Below are positions 28,895 to 37,551 of a stretch of 64,000 nt of DNA, piece after piece (within the stretch, counting starts at the first letter, position 1; every line of letters starts with the position of its first letter). Where the stretch lies: positions 1 to 64,000 of the forward strand of contig NZ_AODQ01000008.1 in assembly GCF_000348925.1 (NCBI RefSeq). Reading direction: 5' to 3'. Source of the stretch: Cesiribacter andamanensis AMV16 (lineage in GTDB: Bacteria > Bacteroidota > Bacteroidia > Cytophagales > Cyclobacteriaceae). The position numbers and the translations under genes were made by a program. The notes under the pieces are model-generated. The model was not told where the DNA came from, did no database searches, and worked only from the letters and a program-made list of their open reading frames with translations.

Positions 28895-31078
28895 ATGTTA
28901 GTGGAGAATAAAGATGTCTTGAGAGAAAGGTTAAAAGAGATATTCGGGTACGATCAGTTCAGGGGAAATCAGGAAGCGATCATGCAGAACGTGCTGGAAG
29001 GCCGGAACACCTTTGTGATCATGCCCACCGGTGCCGGCAAATCGCTTTGCTATCAGCTACCGGCCCTGGTACAACAGGGAACCGCCATTGTCATCTCTCC
29101 CCTTATTGCCCTGATGAAAAATCAGGTAGATCAGCTCAATGCCCATGGCGTACAGGCGCATTTTCTGAACTCTACCCTGAGCAAGACCGAGATCAACCGG
29201 GTAAAAAAAGAAACCCTTGCCGGCAAGACCAAGCTGCTTTATGTAGCCCCAGAGTCACTGACAAAGGACGAAAACATCGAATTTCTTACAAAGGCCGATA
29301 TTTCCTTTGTGGCCATTGATGAGGCGCACTGTATCTCGGAGTGGGGCCATGATTTTCGGCCCGAGTACCGCCGCATCCGCAGCATCATCAGCCGGCTGGG
29401 CAATCTGCCCGTCATCGCCCTTACCGCCACCGCCACCCCCAAGGTGCAGCAGGATATTCAGAAAAACCTGCAGATGGAAGATGCCGACCTGTTCAAATCT
29501 TCCTTTAACCGCAAAAACCTCTACTATGAGGTACGGCCCAAGAAACACACCAAAAAGCAGCTGGTACGCTTTGCCAGCCAGCACAAGGGCAAATCGGGCA
29601 TTGTGTACTGCCTGAGCCGCAAAAAGGTAGAAGAAATAGCCGAGCTGCTGCGGGTAAACGGCTTTAAGGCCGCTCCCTACCATGCCGGCCTGGACCCCCA
29701 GGTGCGCATGCAGAACCAGGATGCCTTCCTCAACGAAGAGGTAGACATTATTGTGGCCACCATTGCCTTTGGCATGGGCATCGACAAGCCCGATGTGCGC
29801 TTTGTGGTGCATTATGACACCCCCAAATCGCTGGAGGGCTACTACCAGGAGACCGGCCGTGGCGGCCGCGATGGGCTGGAAGGCCACTGCCTGATGTTCT
29901 ACAGCTACAACGACATCCTGAAGCTGGAGAAGTTCAACAAGGATAAGCCCGTAACCGAGCGCGACAATTCCAAGGTACTGTTGCAGGAGATGGCCTCCTA
30001 TGCCGAATCATCCGTATGCCGCCGCCGCCAGCTGCTGCACTACTTTGGCGAATCCTACGAGAAAGACTGTGGCTTCTGCGACAACTGCCTGAACCCGCGG
30101 GAGAAATACGAGGCCCGCGAGGTGCTCTCTACCGTACTGCAGGCTGTAGACCAGACCGACCAGCGCTTTGGCCTGCAACACCTGGCCGAGCTCATCCACG
30201 GCACCGAAAACCAGTATATCCTGAGTTATAGCCACAACCAGCTGCCCGTATGGGCCACAGGAAGTGATGAACCGCTGGACTATTGGAAATCGGCCATCCG
30301 CCAAGCGCTGCTCTACGAGTTTCTGGAAAAAGACATCGAAAACATTGGCGTACTCAAGCTCACCCCCAAGGGCGATGCCTTCCTGATTGCCCCCCATAGC
30401 CTTAGCTTTACGCTGGACCACGACTACAGCACCGATGAGGTAGAGGAGGAAAACGAAAAGGAAATGCCCGTGGTGCAGCGCTCCTATGATGAGGCCCTCT
30501 TTGCCCTGCTCAAAGACCTGCGCAAGAAACTGGCCAAGCAAAAGGGGCTCCCCCCCTATGTGCTGTTCCAGGACCCCTCGCTGGAAGAAATGGCCACCGT
30601 TTACCCCACCTCTACCGAAGCCCTGGCCCAGATCCAGGGCGTAGGCATGGGCAAGGTGAGCAAGTTTGGCAAGCCCTTTATTGAGGCTATCAGGAAATTT
30701 GTAGAGGACAATGATATTGTACCGGCAACCGATGTGGTGGTAAAAAGCGCCGGCACCCGCTCCAAGACCAAGATCTTTGTGATTCAGCAGATCGACCGCA
30801 AGATTGCCCTGGAGGAAATAGCCGGTTCGCTCAACATGAGCATGGATGAGCTGCTATCCGAGATCGAGCACATCTGCTACTCGGGCACCAAGCTGAACCT
30901 GGATTATTACCTGGAGGATTATATGGACGAAGAGCGCCAGGATGAGATCTACGACTATTTTATGAGCGCCGAGACCGATAGCCTGCGGGCCGCCCTGGAA
31001 GAGCTTGGTCCGGAAGACTTTAGCGAAGACGAACTGCGGCTGATGCGGGTAAAATTCCTGTCGGAACACGCCCTCTAA
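28895..31078 (+). CDS. recQ: ATP-dependent DNA helicase RecQ
   Basis: RecQ unwinds DNA 3'-5' in recombination and fork repair. The 727 residues show the complete family layout: Walker A 'MPTGAGKS' (43-50), Walker B 'DEAH' (142-145) with '[13 protein letters not shown]', motif VI '[12 protein letters not shown]', a zinc-binding Cys set ('CRRRQLL' and 'DCGFCDNC'), a winged-helix region, and an HRDC domain with '[16 protein letters not shown]'. About 110 residues follow the HRDC ('[23 protein letters not shown]'), an extra winged-helix-like end also present in other long RecQ proteins. It ends in front of a terminator at 31102. Confidence 0.97.
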   Translation: MLVENKDVLRERLKEIFGYDQFRGNQEAIMQNVLEGRNTFVIMPTGAGKSLCYQLPALVQQGTAIVISPLIALMKNQVDQLNAHGVQAHFLNSTLSKTEINRVKKETLAGKTKLLYVAPESLTKDENIEFLTKADISFVAIDEAHCISEWGHDFRPEYRRIRSIISRLGNLPVIALTATATPKVQQDIQKNLQMEDADLFKSSFNRKNLYYEVRPKKHTKKQLVRFASQHKGKSGIVYCLSRKKVEEIAELLRVNGFKAAPYHAGLDPQVRMQNQDAFLNEEVDIIVATIAFGMGIDKPDVRFVVHYDTPKSLEGYYQETGRGGRDGLEGHCLMFYSYNDILKLEKFNKDKPVTERDNSKVLLQEMASYAESSVCRRRQLLHYFGESYEKDCGFCDNCLNPREKYEAREVLSTVLQAVDQTDQRFGLQHLAELIHGTENQYILSYSHNQLPVWATGSDEPLDYWKSAIRQALLYEFLEKDIENIGVLKLTPKGDAFLIAPHSLSFTLDHDYSTDEVEEENEKEMPVVQRSYDEALFALLKDLRKKLAKQKGLPPYVLFQDPSLEEMATVYPTSTEALAQIQGVGMGKVSKFGKPFIEAIRKFVEDNDIVPATDVVVKSAGTRSKTKIFVIQQIDRKIALEEIAGSLNMSMDELLSEIEHICYSGTKLNLDYYLEDYMDEERQDEIYDYFMSAETDSLRAALEELGPEDFSEDELRLMRVKFLSEHAL

Positions 31079-31101
31079 GGCCGCCCTCCTATCCCCTTTC
31101 T

Positions 31102-31131
31102 CAGGCTCTCCCTTTCAAGAGAGCCTGTTTT
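31102..31131 (+). terminator. Terminator after recQ
   Basis: CAGGCTCTC (31102-31110) pairs perfectly with GAGAGCCTG (31119-31127), followed by TTTTGG. It lies 24 bases after the recQ stop and separates recQ from purD. Confidence 0.7.
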
Positions 31132-31173
31132 GGTTTAACTTTTGGCAAATTTTATGGCTAGTCCCCAATTTTT

Positions 31174-32454
31174 ATGAATATTTTGATTCTTGGCGGCGGC
31201 GGACGGGAGCATGCATTTGCCTGGAAACTCAGCCAGAGCCCCCTCTGCCAGCAGCTTTATGTAGCCCCGGGCAATGCCGGCACCGCCCAGCTGGCCCAAA
31301 ACCTGCCCCTTGATCCGGAAAACTTTGAGGCTGTAAAAGAGGCTGTGCTCCGGCACCAGATTGGCCTGGTGGTGGTAGGCCCCGAAGCGCCCCTGGTAGC
31401 AGGCATCCGCGATTTCTTTGAGCAGGATGCGCAGCTGCGCCCCATTCCCCTGATAGGCCCGGGCCGCCTGGGTGCTCAGCTGGAGGGCAGCAAAGACTTT
31501 TCCAAGGCCTTTATGCTGCGCCACCGCATCCCTACGGCTGCGGCCCGCACCTTTACCAAAGACTACCTGCAGGAAGGCCTGGCCTACCTGACCGATGAGC
31601 CCATGCCCATTGTGCTGAAGGCCGATGGCCTGGCCGCCGGCAAGGGGGTGGTGATCTGCCAGACCGAAGAAGAAGCCCGGCAGGTACTGCAGCAAATGCT
31701 GGTAGAGGATAAATTTGGCAAAGCCGGGGCAAAAGTGCTGGTAGAACAGTTTCTGGACGGCACCGAACTGTCTGTTTTTGTGTTGACCGATGGAAAGGAC
31801 TACCTGATCCTGCCCGAAGCCAAGGACTATAAGCGCATTGGCGAAGGCGATACCGGCCCCAATACGGGCGGCATGGGAGCTGTTTCGCCTGTCTCTATAG
31901 CCGATAAGGCATTCATGGATAAAGTAGAGGAGCAGGTGGTTAAGCGCACCATTGCCGGCCTGCAGCAGGATGGTATCCCCTTTCAGGGCTTTCTCTTTAT
32001 AGGCCTGATGAAGGTTAAGGGAGAACCCTTTGTGATCGAGTACAATGTGCGCATGGGCGATCCCGAAACACAGGCTGTGCTGCCCCGCGTGGGCAACGAC
32101 CTGGCCGAGCTGTTTCTGGCCACCGCTCAGGGCCGCCTGGGCAATCAGCAGATCCATACCCTACCCGGAGCTACGGCTACCGTAGTGATGGCTGCGGGCG
32201 GCTATCCTGAGGGCTATGAAAAAGGCAACCCCATCAGCGGCCTGGGCCCTGTGCAGGAAGGCGCGCTGGTGTTTCACGCCGGCACCCGGGAAGAGGAGGG
32301 GCAGGTAGTAAGCAATGGCGGGCGGGTACTGGCCGTAACCGGGCAGGGCCCCAACCTGCAGCAGGCCCTGGAGCGTGCCTATGCGCAGGTAAATGGGATC
32401 CGGTGGGCAAATAGCTACCACCGCCGCGATATTGGGCAGGATGTATTGGCATAA
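31174..32454 (+). CDS. purD: Phosphoribosylamine-glycine ligase
   Basis: PurD catalyses the second step of purine synthesis, joining glycine to phosphoribosylamine with ATP. The 426 residues begin 'MNILILGGGGREHAFAWKL', followed by the ATP-grasp domain with 'PIVLKADGLAAGKGVVI', 'NTGGMGAVSP' and 'VIEYNVRMGDPETQ'. Length and motifs are normal for the family. It is a single gene between the recQ terminator and ricT; purC of the same pathway lies 21 kb away. A 7-bp GC stem (ACCTGCC/GGCAGGT, 32498-32515) follows the stop but has no T-run. Confidence 0.97.
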   Translation: MNILILGGGGREHAFAWKLSQSPLCQQLYVAPGNAGTAQLAQNLPLDPENFEAVKEAVLRHQIGLVVVGPEAPLVAGIRDFFEQDAQLRPIPLIGPGRLGAQLEGSKDFSKAFMLRHRIPTAAARTFTKDYLQEGLAYLTDEPMPIVLKADGLAAGKGVVICQTEEEARQVLQQMLVEDKFGKAGAKVLVEQFLDGTELSVFVLTDGKDYLILPEAKDYKRIGEGDTGPNTGGMGAVSPVSIADKAFMDKVEEQVVKRTIAGLQQDGIPFQGFLFIGLMKVKGEPFVIEYNVRMGDPETQAVLPRVGNDLAELFLATAQGRLGNQQIHTLPGATATVVMAAGGYPEGYEKGNPISGLGPVQEGALVFHAGTREEEGQVVSNGGRVLAVTGQGPNLQQALERAYAQVNGIRWANSYHRRDIGQDVLA

Positions 32455-32539
32455 TCGGCCAAAAATGCTTAATATCGCTAGAATGCTAAAACTGTGGACC
32501 TGCCAGTGGGCAGGTTAATCTAACGTAGGGAAGAGTATT

Positions 32540-33694
32540 ATGGGATGTTCATCATGTAGCACTGGAAGCAGCAACGGCAGCACAACGGCAGGATGCCAGA
32601 ACAATGGCGCCTGCAGCACCGGAGGCTGTAATAAAATGAATGTATTTGACTGGCTCTCCAATATGGACATGCCAGTAGTCGATAAATTTGATATTGCCGA
32701 AGTACGCTTTAAGAACGGACGCAAGGAATTTTTCCGCAACATCAATGGCGTGGAGCTTACCACCGGCGATGCCGTAGTGGTAGACGTGCCCAACGGCCAT
32801 CACATTGGCCATGTATCGCTGCAGGGCGAGCTGGTGCGGCTGCAAATGCAGAAAAAGAAGATCCGCAACGATGATAACATACGGGCCGTGTACCGCATTG
32901 CCACGCAGAAAGACCTGGAAAAATACCAGGAGCTGCAAAACAAGGAAATGCCCATCATGTACCGTACCCGCGAGATCATCCGGGAGCTGAACCTGCAAAT
33001 GAAGCTTACCGATGTGGAGTACCAGGCCGATGGCACCAAGGCCACCTTCTACTACTCGGCCGAAGACCGGGTGGATTTTCGCCAGCTCATCAAAGTGCTG
33101 GCCTCGGAGTTCCGGCTGCGGGTAGAGATGCGGCAGATCAGCCTGCGGCAGGAAGCGGGCCGCCTGGGGGGTATAGGCTCCTGCGGGCGGGAGCTCTGCT
33201 GTGCCACCTGGCTCTCAGACTTCAAGAGCGTAAGCACCACGGCCGCCCGCTACCAAAACCTCTCGCTAAACCCCAGCAAGCTCAGCGGCCAGTGCGGCCG
33301 TCTGAAGTGCTGCCTCAACTACGAGCTGGAAACCTATATGGAAGCCCTGGAGGATATACCAGCCGTAAACCAGCCCCTGATTACCGAAAGAGGCGAGGCA
33401 TATCTGCAAAAAACCGATATCTTTCGGAAAATGATGTGGTTTGGCTTTGGCGGCGACGACCAGTGGCACCCTGTACCGGCCAGCCGGGTGCAGCACATTC
33501 TGGAAATGAATACCAAGGGGCTTACCCCGGCTACCCTGCTGGAAGACAAGCTGCCCGAGCTGGACGAAGGGCCTAAAGTACTAAACCAGGACCTGGCCCT
33601 GATGGACAAGCGCTTCGAGAAAAAAGCCGCCACCACCAAAAAGAAACGTCGCAAAAAACCAAAGCCTAAAAAAGGAGATGACACACGTTCTTAA
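32540..33694 (+). CDS. ricT: PSP1/RicT family protein
   Basis: RicT (YaaT) proteins carry a PSP1 domain. In Bacillus, RicT belongs to an Fe-S-containing complex that affects mRNA maturation. In Bacteroidota it lies with gldH, and its role is not established. The 384 residues start with a Cys/Gly/Ser-rich stretch ('MGCSSCSTGSS', 'GACSTGGCNKMN') that may bind metal. The PSP1 core has 'CGRELCCATWL' and 'SGQCGRLKCCLNYE', conserved cysteines of the family. The last 30 residues are almost all Lys, Arg and Pro, suggesting nucleic-acid binding. Its end overlaps the gldH start by 17 bases, so they are translationally coupled. Confidence 0.9.
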   Translation: MGCSSCSTGSSNGSTTAGCQNNGACSTGGCNKMNVFDWLSNMDMPVVDKFDIAEVRFKNGRKEFFRNINGVELTTGDAVVVDVPNGHHIGHVSLQGELVRLQMQKKKIRNDDNIRAVYRIATQKDLEKYQELQNKEMPIMYRTREIIRELNLQMKLTDVEYQADGTKATFYYSAEDRVDFRQLIKVLASEFRLRVEMRQISLRQEAGRLGGIGSCGRELCCATWLSDFKSVSTTAARYQNLSLNPSKLSGQCGRLKCCLNYELETYMEALEDIPAVNQPLITERGEAYLQKTDIFRKMMWFGFGGDDQWHPVPASRVQHILEMNTKGLTPATLLEDKLPELDEGPKVLNQDLALMDKRFEKKAATTKKKRRKKPKPKKGDDTRS

Positions 33695-34196
33695 GCTGGC
33701 CGGAATTGGCCTGTTGCTGTTCCTGATGCTCAGTGCCTGCGACGAGCGCAGGGTATTTGAACAGAACGTAGATATTAAGGAGTATGCCTGGCATAAAGAT
33801 TCGGTGATCCACTTTCAGGTGCCTATCCAGCAGCCGGAGCTGGGGTATAACATCTACTACAACCTGCGCAACGCGCTCTCCTACCCCGCCCAGAACCTCT
33901 ATCTGCAGATTGAAATTGCCGATTCGGCCGGGCGGCCGCTGGCAACCGACCTCAACAACATTGAGCTGTTCGATAGGGCCACGGGCAAGCCCTATGGCGA
34001 TGGGCTGGGCGATATCTTTGATCATCAGGTACCGGTCTACCAGAATTTCCGCTTTCCCCATGCGGGCACCTTTGACATCCGCATTCAGCACCGCATGCGG
34101 GAGAGCGACAAACGCATCATGAAGGACAATCACCTGCCCTTTATCATGTCTGTAGGGATACGGGTAGAAAAAGCTGCCAGTGAGGAAGAGGGGTAG
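33678..34196 (+). CDS. gldH: Gliding motility lipoprotein GldH
   Basis: GldH is an outer-membrane-directed lipoprotein needed for gliding in Flavobacterium. The 172 residues start with a lipoprotein signal ending in 'MLSAC' (Cys 21 as the acylated residue), followed by the family hallmarks 'FEQNVDIKEYAWHKDSVIHF', 'YNIYYNLRN', 'NLYLQIEI' and 'LGDIFDHQVP'. It overlaps ricT by 17 bases, the usual Bacteroidota neighbour. A strong terminator follows at 34234. No other gld or spr genes are in the window. Confidence 0.93.
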   Translation: MTHVLKLAGIGLLLFLMLSACDERRVFEQNVDIKEYAWHKDSVIHFQVPIQQPELGYNIYYNLRNALSYPAQNLYLQIEIADSAGRPLATDLNNIELFDRATGKPYGDGLGDIFDHQVPVYQNFRFPHAGTFDIRIQHRMRESDKRIMKDNHLPFIMSVGIRVEKAASEEEG

Positions 34197-34233
34197 CCAA
34201 TAAGCCCTTCATTTTCAGGGAGAACATGAATAT

Positions 34234-34268
34234 AAAAAGCGCTGGAGATATGTCTTCAGCGCTTTTTT
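34234..34268 (+). terminator. Terminator after gldH
   Basis: AAAAAGCGCTG (34234-34244) pairs perfectly with CAGCGCTTTTT (34257-34267); the stem is extended inward by GAGA/TCTT and ends in T6. It closes the ricT-gldH unit. Confidence 0.88.
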
Positions 34269-34405
34269 GTTTTAAGCGATGAGGGTAAGCAGGAACACAG
34301 GCGGTATCTGGTGCTATCCTATTTGTTAGCATCAGCCACAAACACGATCCCTTTGCCATTAAGTTACGACAAAATGGGTTCAGAGAACCTATTACATGTA
34401 TATCA

Positions 34406-34422
34406 CAGGTTCGGGGAACCTG
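34406..34422. repeat. Small palindrome CAGGTTC/GAACCTG
   Basis: A 7-bp perfect stem with a 3-base loop in the gene-free region 34197-34635, 70 bases before the larger inverted repeat. It may be part of the same intergenic repeat composite. Confidence 0.4.
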
Positions 34423-34491
34423 CGATAGCAGGGCGAGGGGGGGTAAGCAGAAGAAAGCGTAAGTGGAGCGCTATTCTAAGAAAACTGCCCG

Positions 34492-34584
34492 TTTCGCTGG
34501 TTCGAGCCTGTGGCTCGGATCCTCATCCAGTGTAATATGGTCCCAGTATAGTAAAGTCCGAGCCACAGGCTCGAACCAGCGAAA
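34492..34584. repeat. Perfect 28-bp inverted repeat with 37-base loop
   Basis: The arms 34492-34519 and 34557-34584 are exact reverse complements over 28 bases (core GGTTCGAGCCTGTGGCTCGGA), and each arm holds its own smaller near-palindrome, GAGCCtGTGGCTC. The loop is AT-richer. There is no T-run or open frame, and no transposase nearby. It is a REP/BIME- or MITE-like element and is palindromic enough to form a cruciform. It lies in the 439-bp gap between the convergent gldH and histidine kinase genes. Confidence 0.8.
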
Positions 34585-34635
34585 TATGCTCCCCTGGATC
34601 TGGCTATCATCAAGCGCCTGGCGGGAACCGAGCCC

Positions 34636-36642
34636 TTAGACGGCCACCCGCTGCACTACTTTTGGCGCAGGCTGGCTGGCCTTGGGGAGCCGTACGGTAA
34701 AACAAGTACCCTTCTCTTCTTCGGAACTGATCTCCAGGCTTCCCTGGTGGCGCTCGATGAATTCCTTGCAGAGCATCAGGCCCAGGCCACTGCCTTTTTC
34801 ATTTTCGGTACCCCAGCTGGAGCGCAGGCTTTTATCTTCCAGCAGCCTGCCTAAGAGTTCGGGCCGGATGCCGATTCCGGTATCTTCTACCTGTATGAGG
34901 GTATGTGTTTCAGTTTCCCGGGTGCGCAGATATACGTTGCCTCCCCTGCGGGTAAACTTAAGGGCATTGCCCAGCAAGTTGCGCAGCACCAGGTTCAGCA
35001 TGTGCCGGTCGGCGGTTACCTGCTGCGCCTGACAATCGGTCTGCAGCCGGATCTCTTTGGCCAGGGCGGTGCTCTCCAGCAGCAGCAGGTTTTCATCCAC
35101 CACCTTTTGCAGGTCAAGCGTACGGGGGGCAAAGGTGATGAGACCGCTCTGGGCAGAAGACCACTGCAGGAGGTTGTCCAGCAGGCTGGTGAGCCCCTGC
35201 AGGGAGCGCTCGATGCGGCCGGTGAGCCGGTGCATTTCCGCTTCGCTAAACTTGCTGTGCCCGCTATGCAGCAGGCTTACAAAACTTTTAAGGGTAACCA
35301 GCGGGCTGCGCAGGTCATGAGCCAGGATGCTGAAAAACTTGTCCTTGGTTTCGTTAAGCTCCTTTAGCTCCCGCTGGGAGGCCAGCAGCTTCTGATTCAT
35401 TTCTTCCAGCAGCAGGTTTTTCTGAATGATCTCCTGATTCTGATCGGCCAGCTGCCGGTTTTGCCGGCGCTTGGTCTGGTAGCTCTTGTAGAGAATAAAG
35501 GAGATGCCCATGGCCGTAGATACCAGCAGCACAAACACAATCACCAGGTTATTTTTACGATAAAGCTCCAGCTGGCTGATCTCAAACTCCTTGCTGAGCA
35601 GCTCCATTTCCTTGCCCTGGATCAATTCTGAAAAAGCCCGTTCCTTGCGCTCCAGTTCCAGTTTTTTGGCCATTTCGGCCATTTGCGCCTGGGCCTCCTG
35701 GCGGTAAAGGGTGTCTTTATAGGCTGCATACTCCTTTTTGTAACGATAGGCCTTTGCAAAGTCCTCTCCCTCGGCATAGAAATCGGCCAGGTACTGGTAG
35801 GCCTCTACCTGGCGCTGCACATTCTGTACCCGTTGGGCGGCCTTCAGCGCCTTCAGAAAGTTTTGCTCGGCCTCATCTACCAGCCCCATCTTTTGCTGTG
35901 CTTCGCCAATGTTCATGAGCACCACGCTCAGGTCCCGCACGCTCTGCTGCTGCTCCAGCAGGGTATAGGCCTGCTTTAAGTAGGCAAGCGCAGCCGGATA
36001 CTTTTTCTGGGCCTTGTTCACTACGCCCAGATTATTGAGCACTGCGGCATAGCTGGCGGGATCTTCTTCTTTATTGATGTAGTGCAGGCTTCGCTCAAAA
36101 TACACAATGGCCGCCGGGTACTCCCGCAGAAAGTAGGATAGTCCGCCCAGGTCTTTGAGCGACCTGCCGATCACAAGGCGGTAGTTTTTGCGCAGGGCAA
36201 TGCTCAGGGCCTCCTGATAGTAGTGCTCTGCTTCGGCATAGAGGGCCCGCTGCTGGTACAGGCCGCCCAACTGACGGATGGTGCGGGCCATCATGAGCGT
36301 ATCCTGCAGCTCTCCATAGAGCTTGCGGGCATCGGTAATGTACTGAAGGGCGGTGGCATATTTCGCCTGATCCTGGTAATAGACCCCCAGGCTGCGCATG
36401 GCTTCGGCCATGCCGGGCTTGTAGCCAATTTGCTGTGATAGCTCCAGCGCCTGCCTGCCCAGCGTATAGGCCTGATCAGGGGCACGGTCCAGCTGCCGGC
36501 GCGCCAGCACATTCAGGCTTTTAATGCTGTCGGTCAAGGCCTGCTGGTTTTTGAAAGCTGCCGGGGGTGCTGACTGGCCCAGCACCGGCAAGCTGCAAAA
36601 CAGCAAAAGCAAACCCAAAAAAATGATACTTCTACCTCCCAT
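34636..36642 (-). CDS. TPR-containing sensor histidine kinase
   Basis: The 668 residues comprise a signal peptide ('FLGLLLLFCSLPVLGQSA'), about seven TPR units (residues 40-320), a coiled segment, one membrane helix near 367-390, a second coiled coil ('NQEIIQKNLLLEEMNQKLLASQ'), and a HisKA domain with 'FFSILAHDLRSPL' carrying the phospho-acceptor His near residue 440. A HATPase domain follows with 'NLLGNALKFT', 'VEDTGIGI' and 'GSGLGLML'. The periplasmic TPR sensor with a cytoplasmic kinase is common in Bacteroidota. No receiver domain is fused and no response regulator is nearby, so its output is unknown. Confidence 0.92.
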   Translation of the reverse strand: MGGRSIIFLGLLLLFCSLPVLGQSAPPAAFKNQQALTDSIKSLNVLARRQLDRAPDQAYTLGRQALELSQQIGYKPGMAEAMRSLGVYYQDQAKYATALQYITDARKLYGELQDTLMMARTIRQLGGLYQQRALYAEAEHYYQEALSIALRKNYRLVIGRSLKDLGGLSYFLREYPAAIVYFERSLHYINKEEDPASYAAVLNNLGVVNKAQKKYPAALAYLKQAYTLLEQQQSVRDLSVVLMNIGEAQQKMGLVDEAEQNFLKALKAAQRVQNVQRQVEAYQYLADFYAEGEDFAKAYRYKKEYAAYKDTLYRQEAQAQMAEMAKKLELERKERAFSELIQGKEMELLSKEFEISQLELYRKNNLVIVFVLLVSTAMGISFILYKSYQTKRRQNRQLADQNQEIIQKNLLLEEMNQKLLASQRELKELNETKDKFFSILAHDLRSPLVTLKSFVSLLHSGHSKFSEAEMHRLTGRIERSLQGLTSLLDNLLQWSSAQSGLITFAPRTLDLQKVVDENLLLLESTALAKEIRLQTDCQAQQVTADRHMLNLVLRNLLGNALKFTRRGGNVYLRTRETETHTLIQVEDTGIGIRPELLGRLLEDKSLRSSWGTENEKGSGLGLMLCKEFIERHQGSLEISSEEEKGTCFTVRLPKASQPAPKVVQRVAV

Positions 36643-36726
36643 TCCTCATAATCAATAAACGAAAATAGCCAGATCTGTCCATATATACCGGACAACAATA
36701 GTACTTTCCTTACATGGGGATTTGTT

Positions 36727-37551
36727 CTACAGCTGCAGATAGTGCATTCTTCCAAGTTCATTTCCCACCAAAAGGGAGGAATTGCTCAGGAACAAAATGG
36801 CTTCCGCTTGGCCCGTCCAGGGCAGGCGAAGGCAGCTGATAGGCTGCTGCAGCATGTGTTCAGGCCCCTGCACCGCAAAGAGGTAAACCTTGCCATAGGT
36901 AAGCAGTGCCAGGGTGCGGCCATCAGGACTAATGTCTGCCCCAGTCACCAGGTCATTCACATAGGCCGACTCCAGGGGCTGGGCTGCATAGCTGCCGGCC
37001 GTATCGGGCAGGCTGTAGTGCTGCACCCGCTTATCGCCGCGGGCCTTGGTAAAGAGGTGCAGACGCCCCTGGTACCAGAAAAAGGCTTCACAATCGTAGT
37101 TCATGCCCTTTTTGGAGGGCGGAAAAGCCTGCTGGTCGGCCCAGTAAAAGGAGATGGTATCGATCTGCTGGCTAAGGGGGTCTACTTTAAAAATACGCAG
37201 GTTGCGCCGCTGGTTTAGATTATTGCCAAAATCACCTATGTAAAGAGTGCCATCGGGGCTACGGGTGAGCGATTCCCAGTCCTGGTTGTGCAGGGGCAGC
37301 GGCAGGCGTTCCAGCAGCTGTCCGTTGGAGGCGATCTTGAAGAGAGCCGCCTCCCCACCCCCATCGACCAGCGTCCAGAAAGCGCCACCGCCGGCATGGG
37401 CCAGGCCGGAGCTCTCCCGAAGCTCCCGGGGCATGCGGGCATAGCGCTCAAGCTGGTAGCCCGGCAGCGCCTGCCGATCGGCCGGCGGACAGCAGCCCAG
37501 AAATAGGGCCCTGAAGCTCAGCATCAGGGCAATGAGCTTGGCGCTAAGCAT
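36727..37551 (-). CDS. Beta-propeller-like lipoprotein, function unknown
   Basis: The 274 residues start with a short lipoprotein-like signal ('ALFLGC', Cys 20). The rest is a run of beta-propeller-like strands: 'RESSGLAHAGGGAFWTLVDGG', 'NQDWESLTRSPDGTLYIGDFGNN', 'DCEAFFWYQGRLHLFTK' and 'TGADISPDGRTLALLTYGKVYLF'. The DWE...LYIGDxGxN and (D)CEA motifs recur in the protein at 62876-63748, so the two are paralogues. The first 8 bases overlap the end of the helicase gene upstream. Ligand or enzymatic role is not evident; an esterase-like or SdiA-regulated-type propeller is possible. Confidence 0.7.
   Translation of the reverse strand: MLSAKLIALMLSFRALFLGCCPPADRQALPGYQLERYARMPRELRESSGLAHAGGGAFWTLVDGGGEAALFKIASNGQLLERLPLPLHNQDWESLTRSPDGTLYIGDFGNNLNQRRNLRIFKVDPLSQQIDTISFYWADQQAFPPSKKGMNYDCEAFFWYQGRLHLFTKARGDKRVQHYSLPDTAGSYAAQPLESAYVNDLVTGADISPDGRTLALLTYGKVYLFAVQGPEHMLQQPISCLRLPWTGQAEAILFLSNSSLLVGNELGRMHYLQL

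Noticed and set aside
34197-34635. Hidden tRNA or small gene in the 439-bp gap after gldH
   Set aside because: Only the terminator and inverted repeats are seen. No cloverleaf or open frame with coding character was found.
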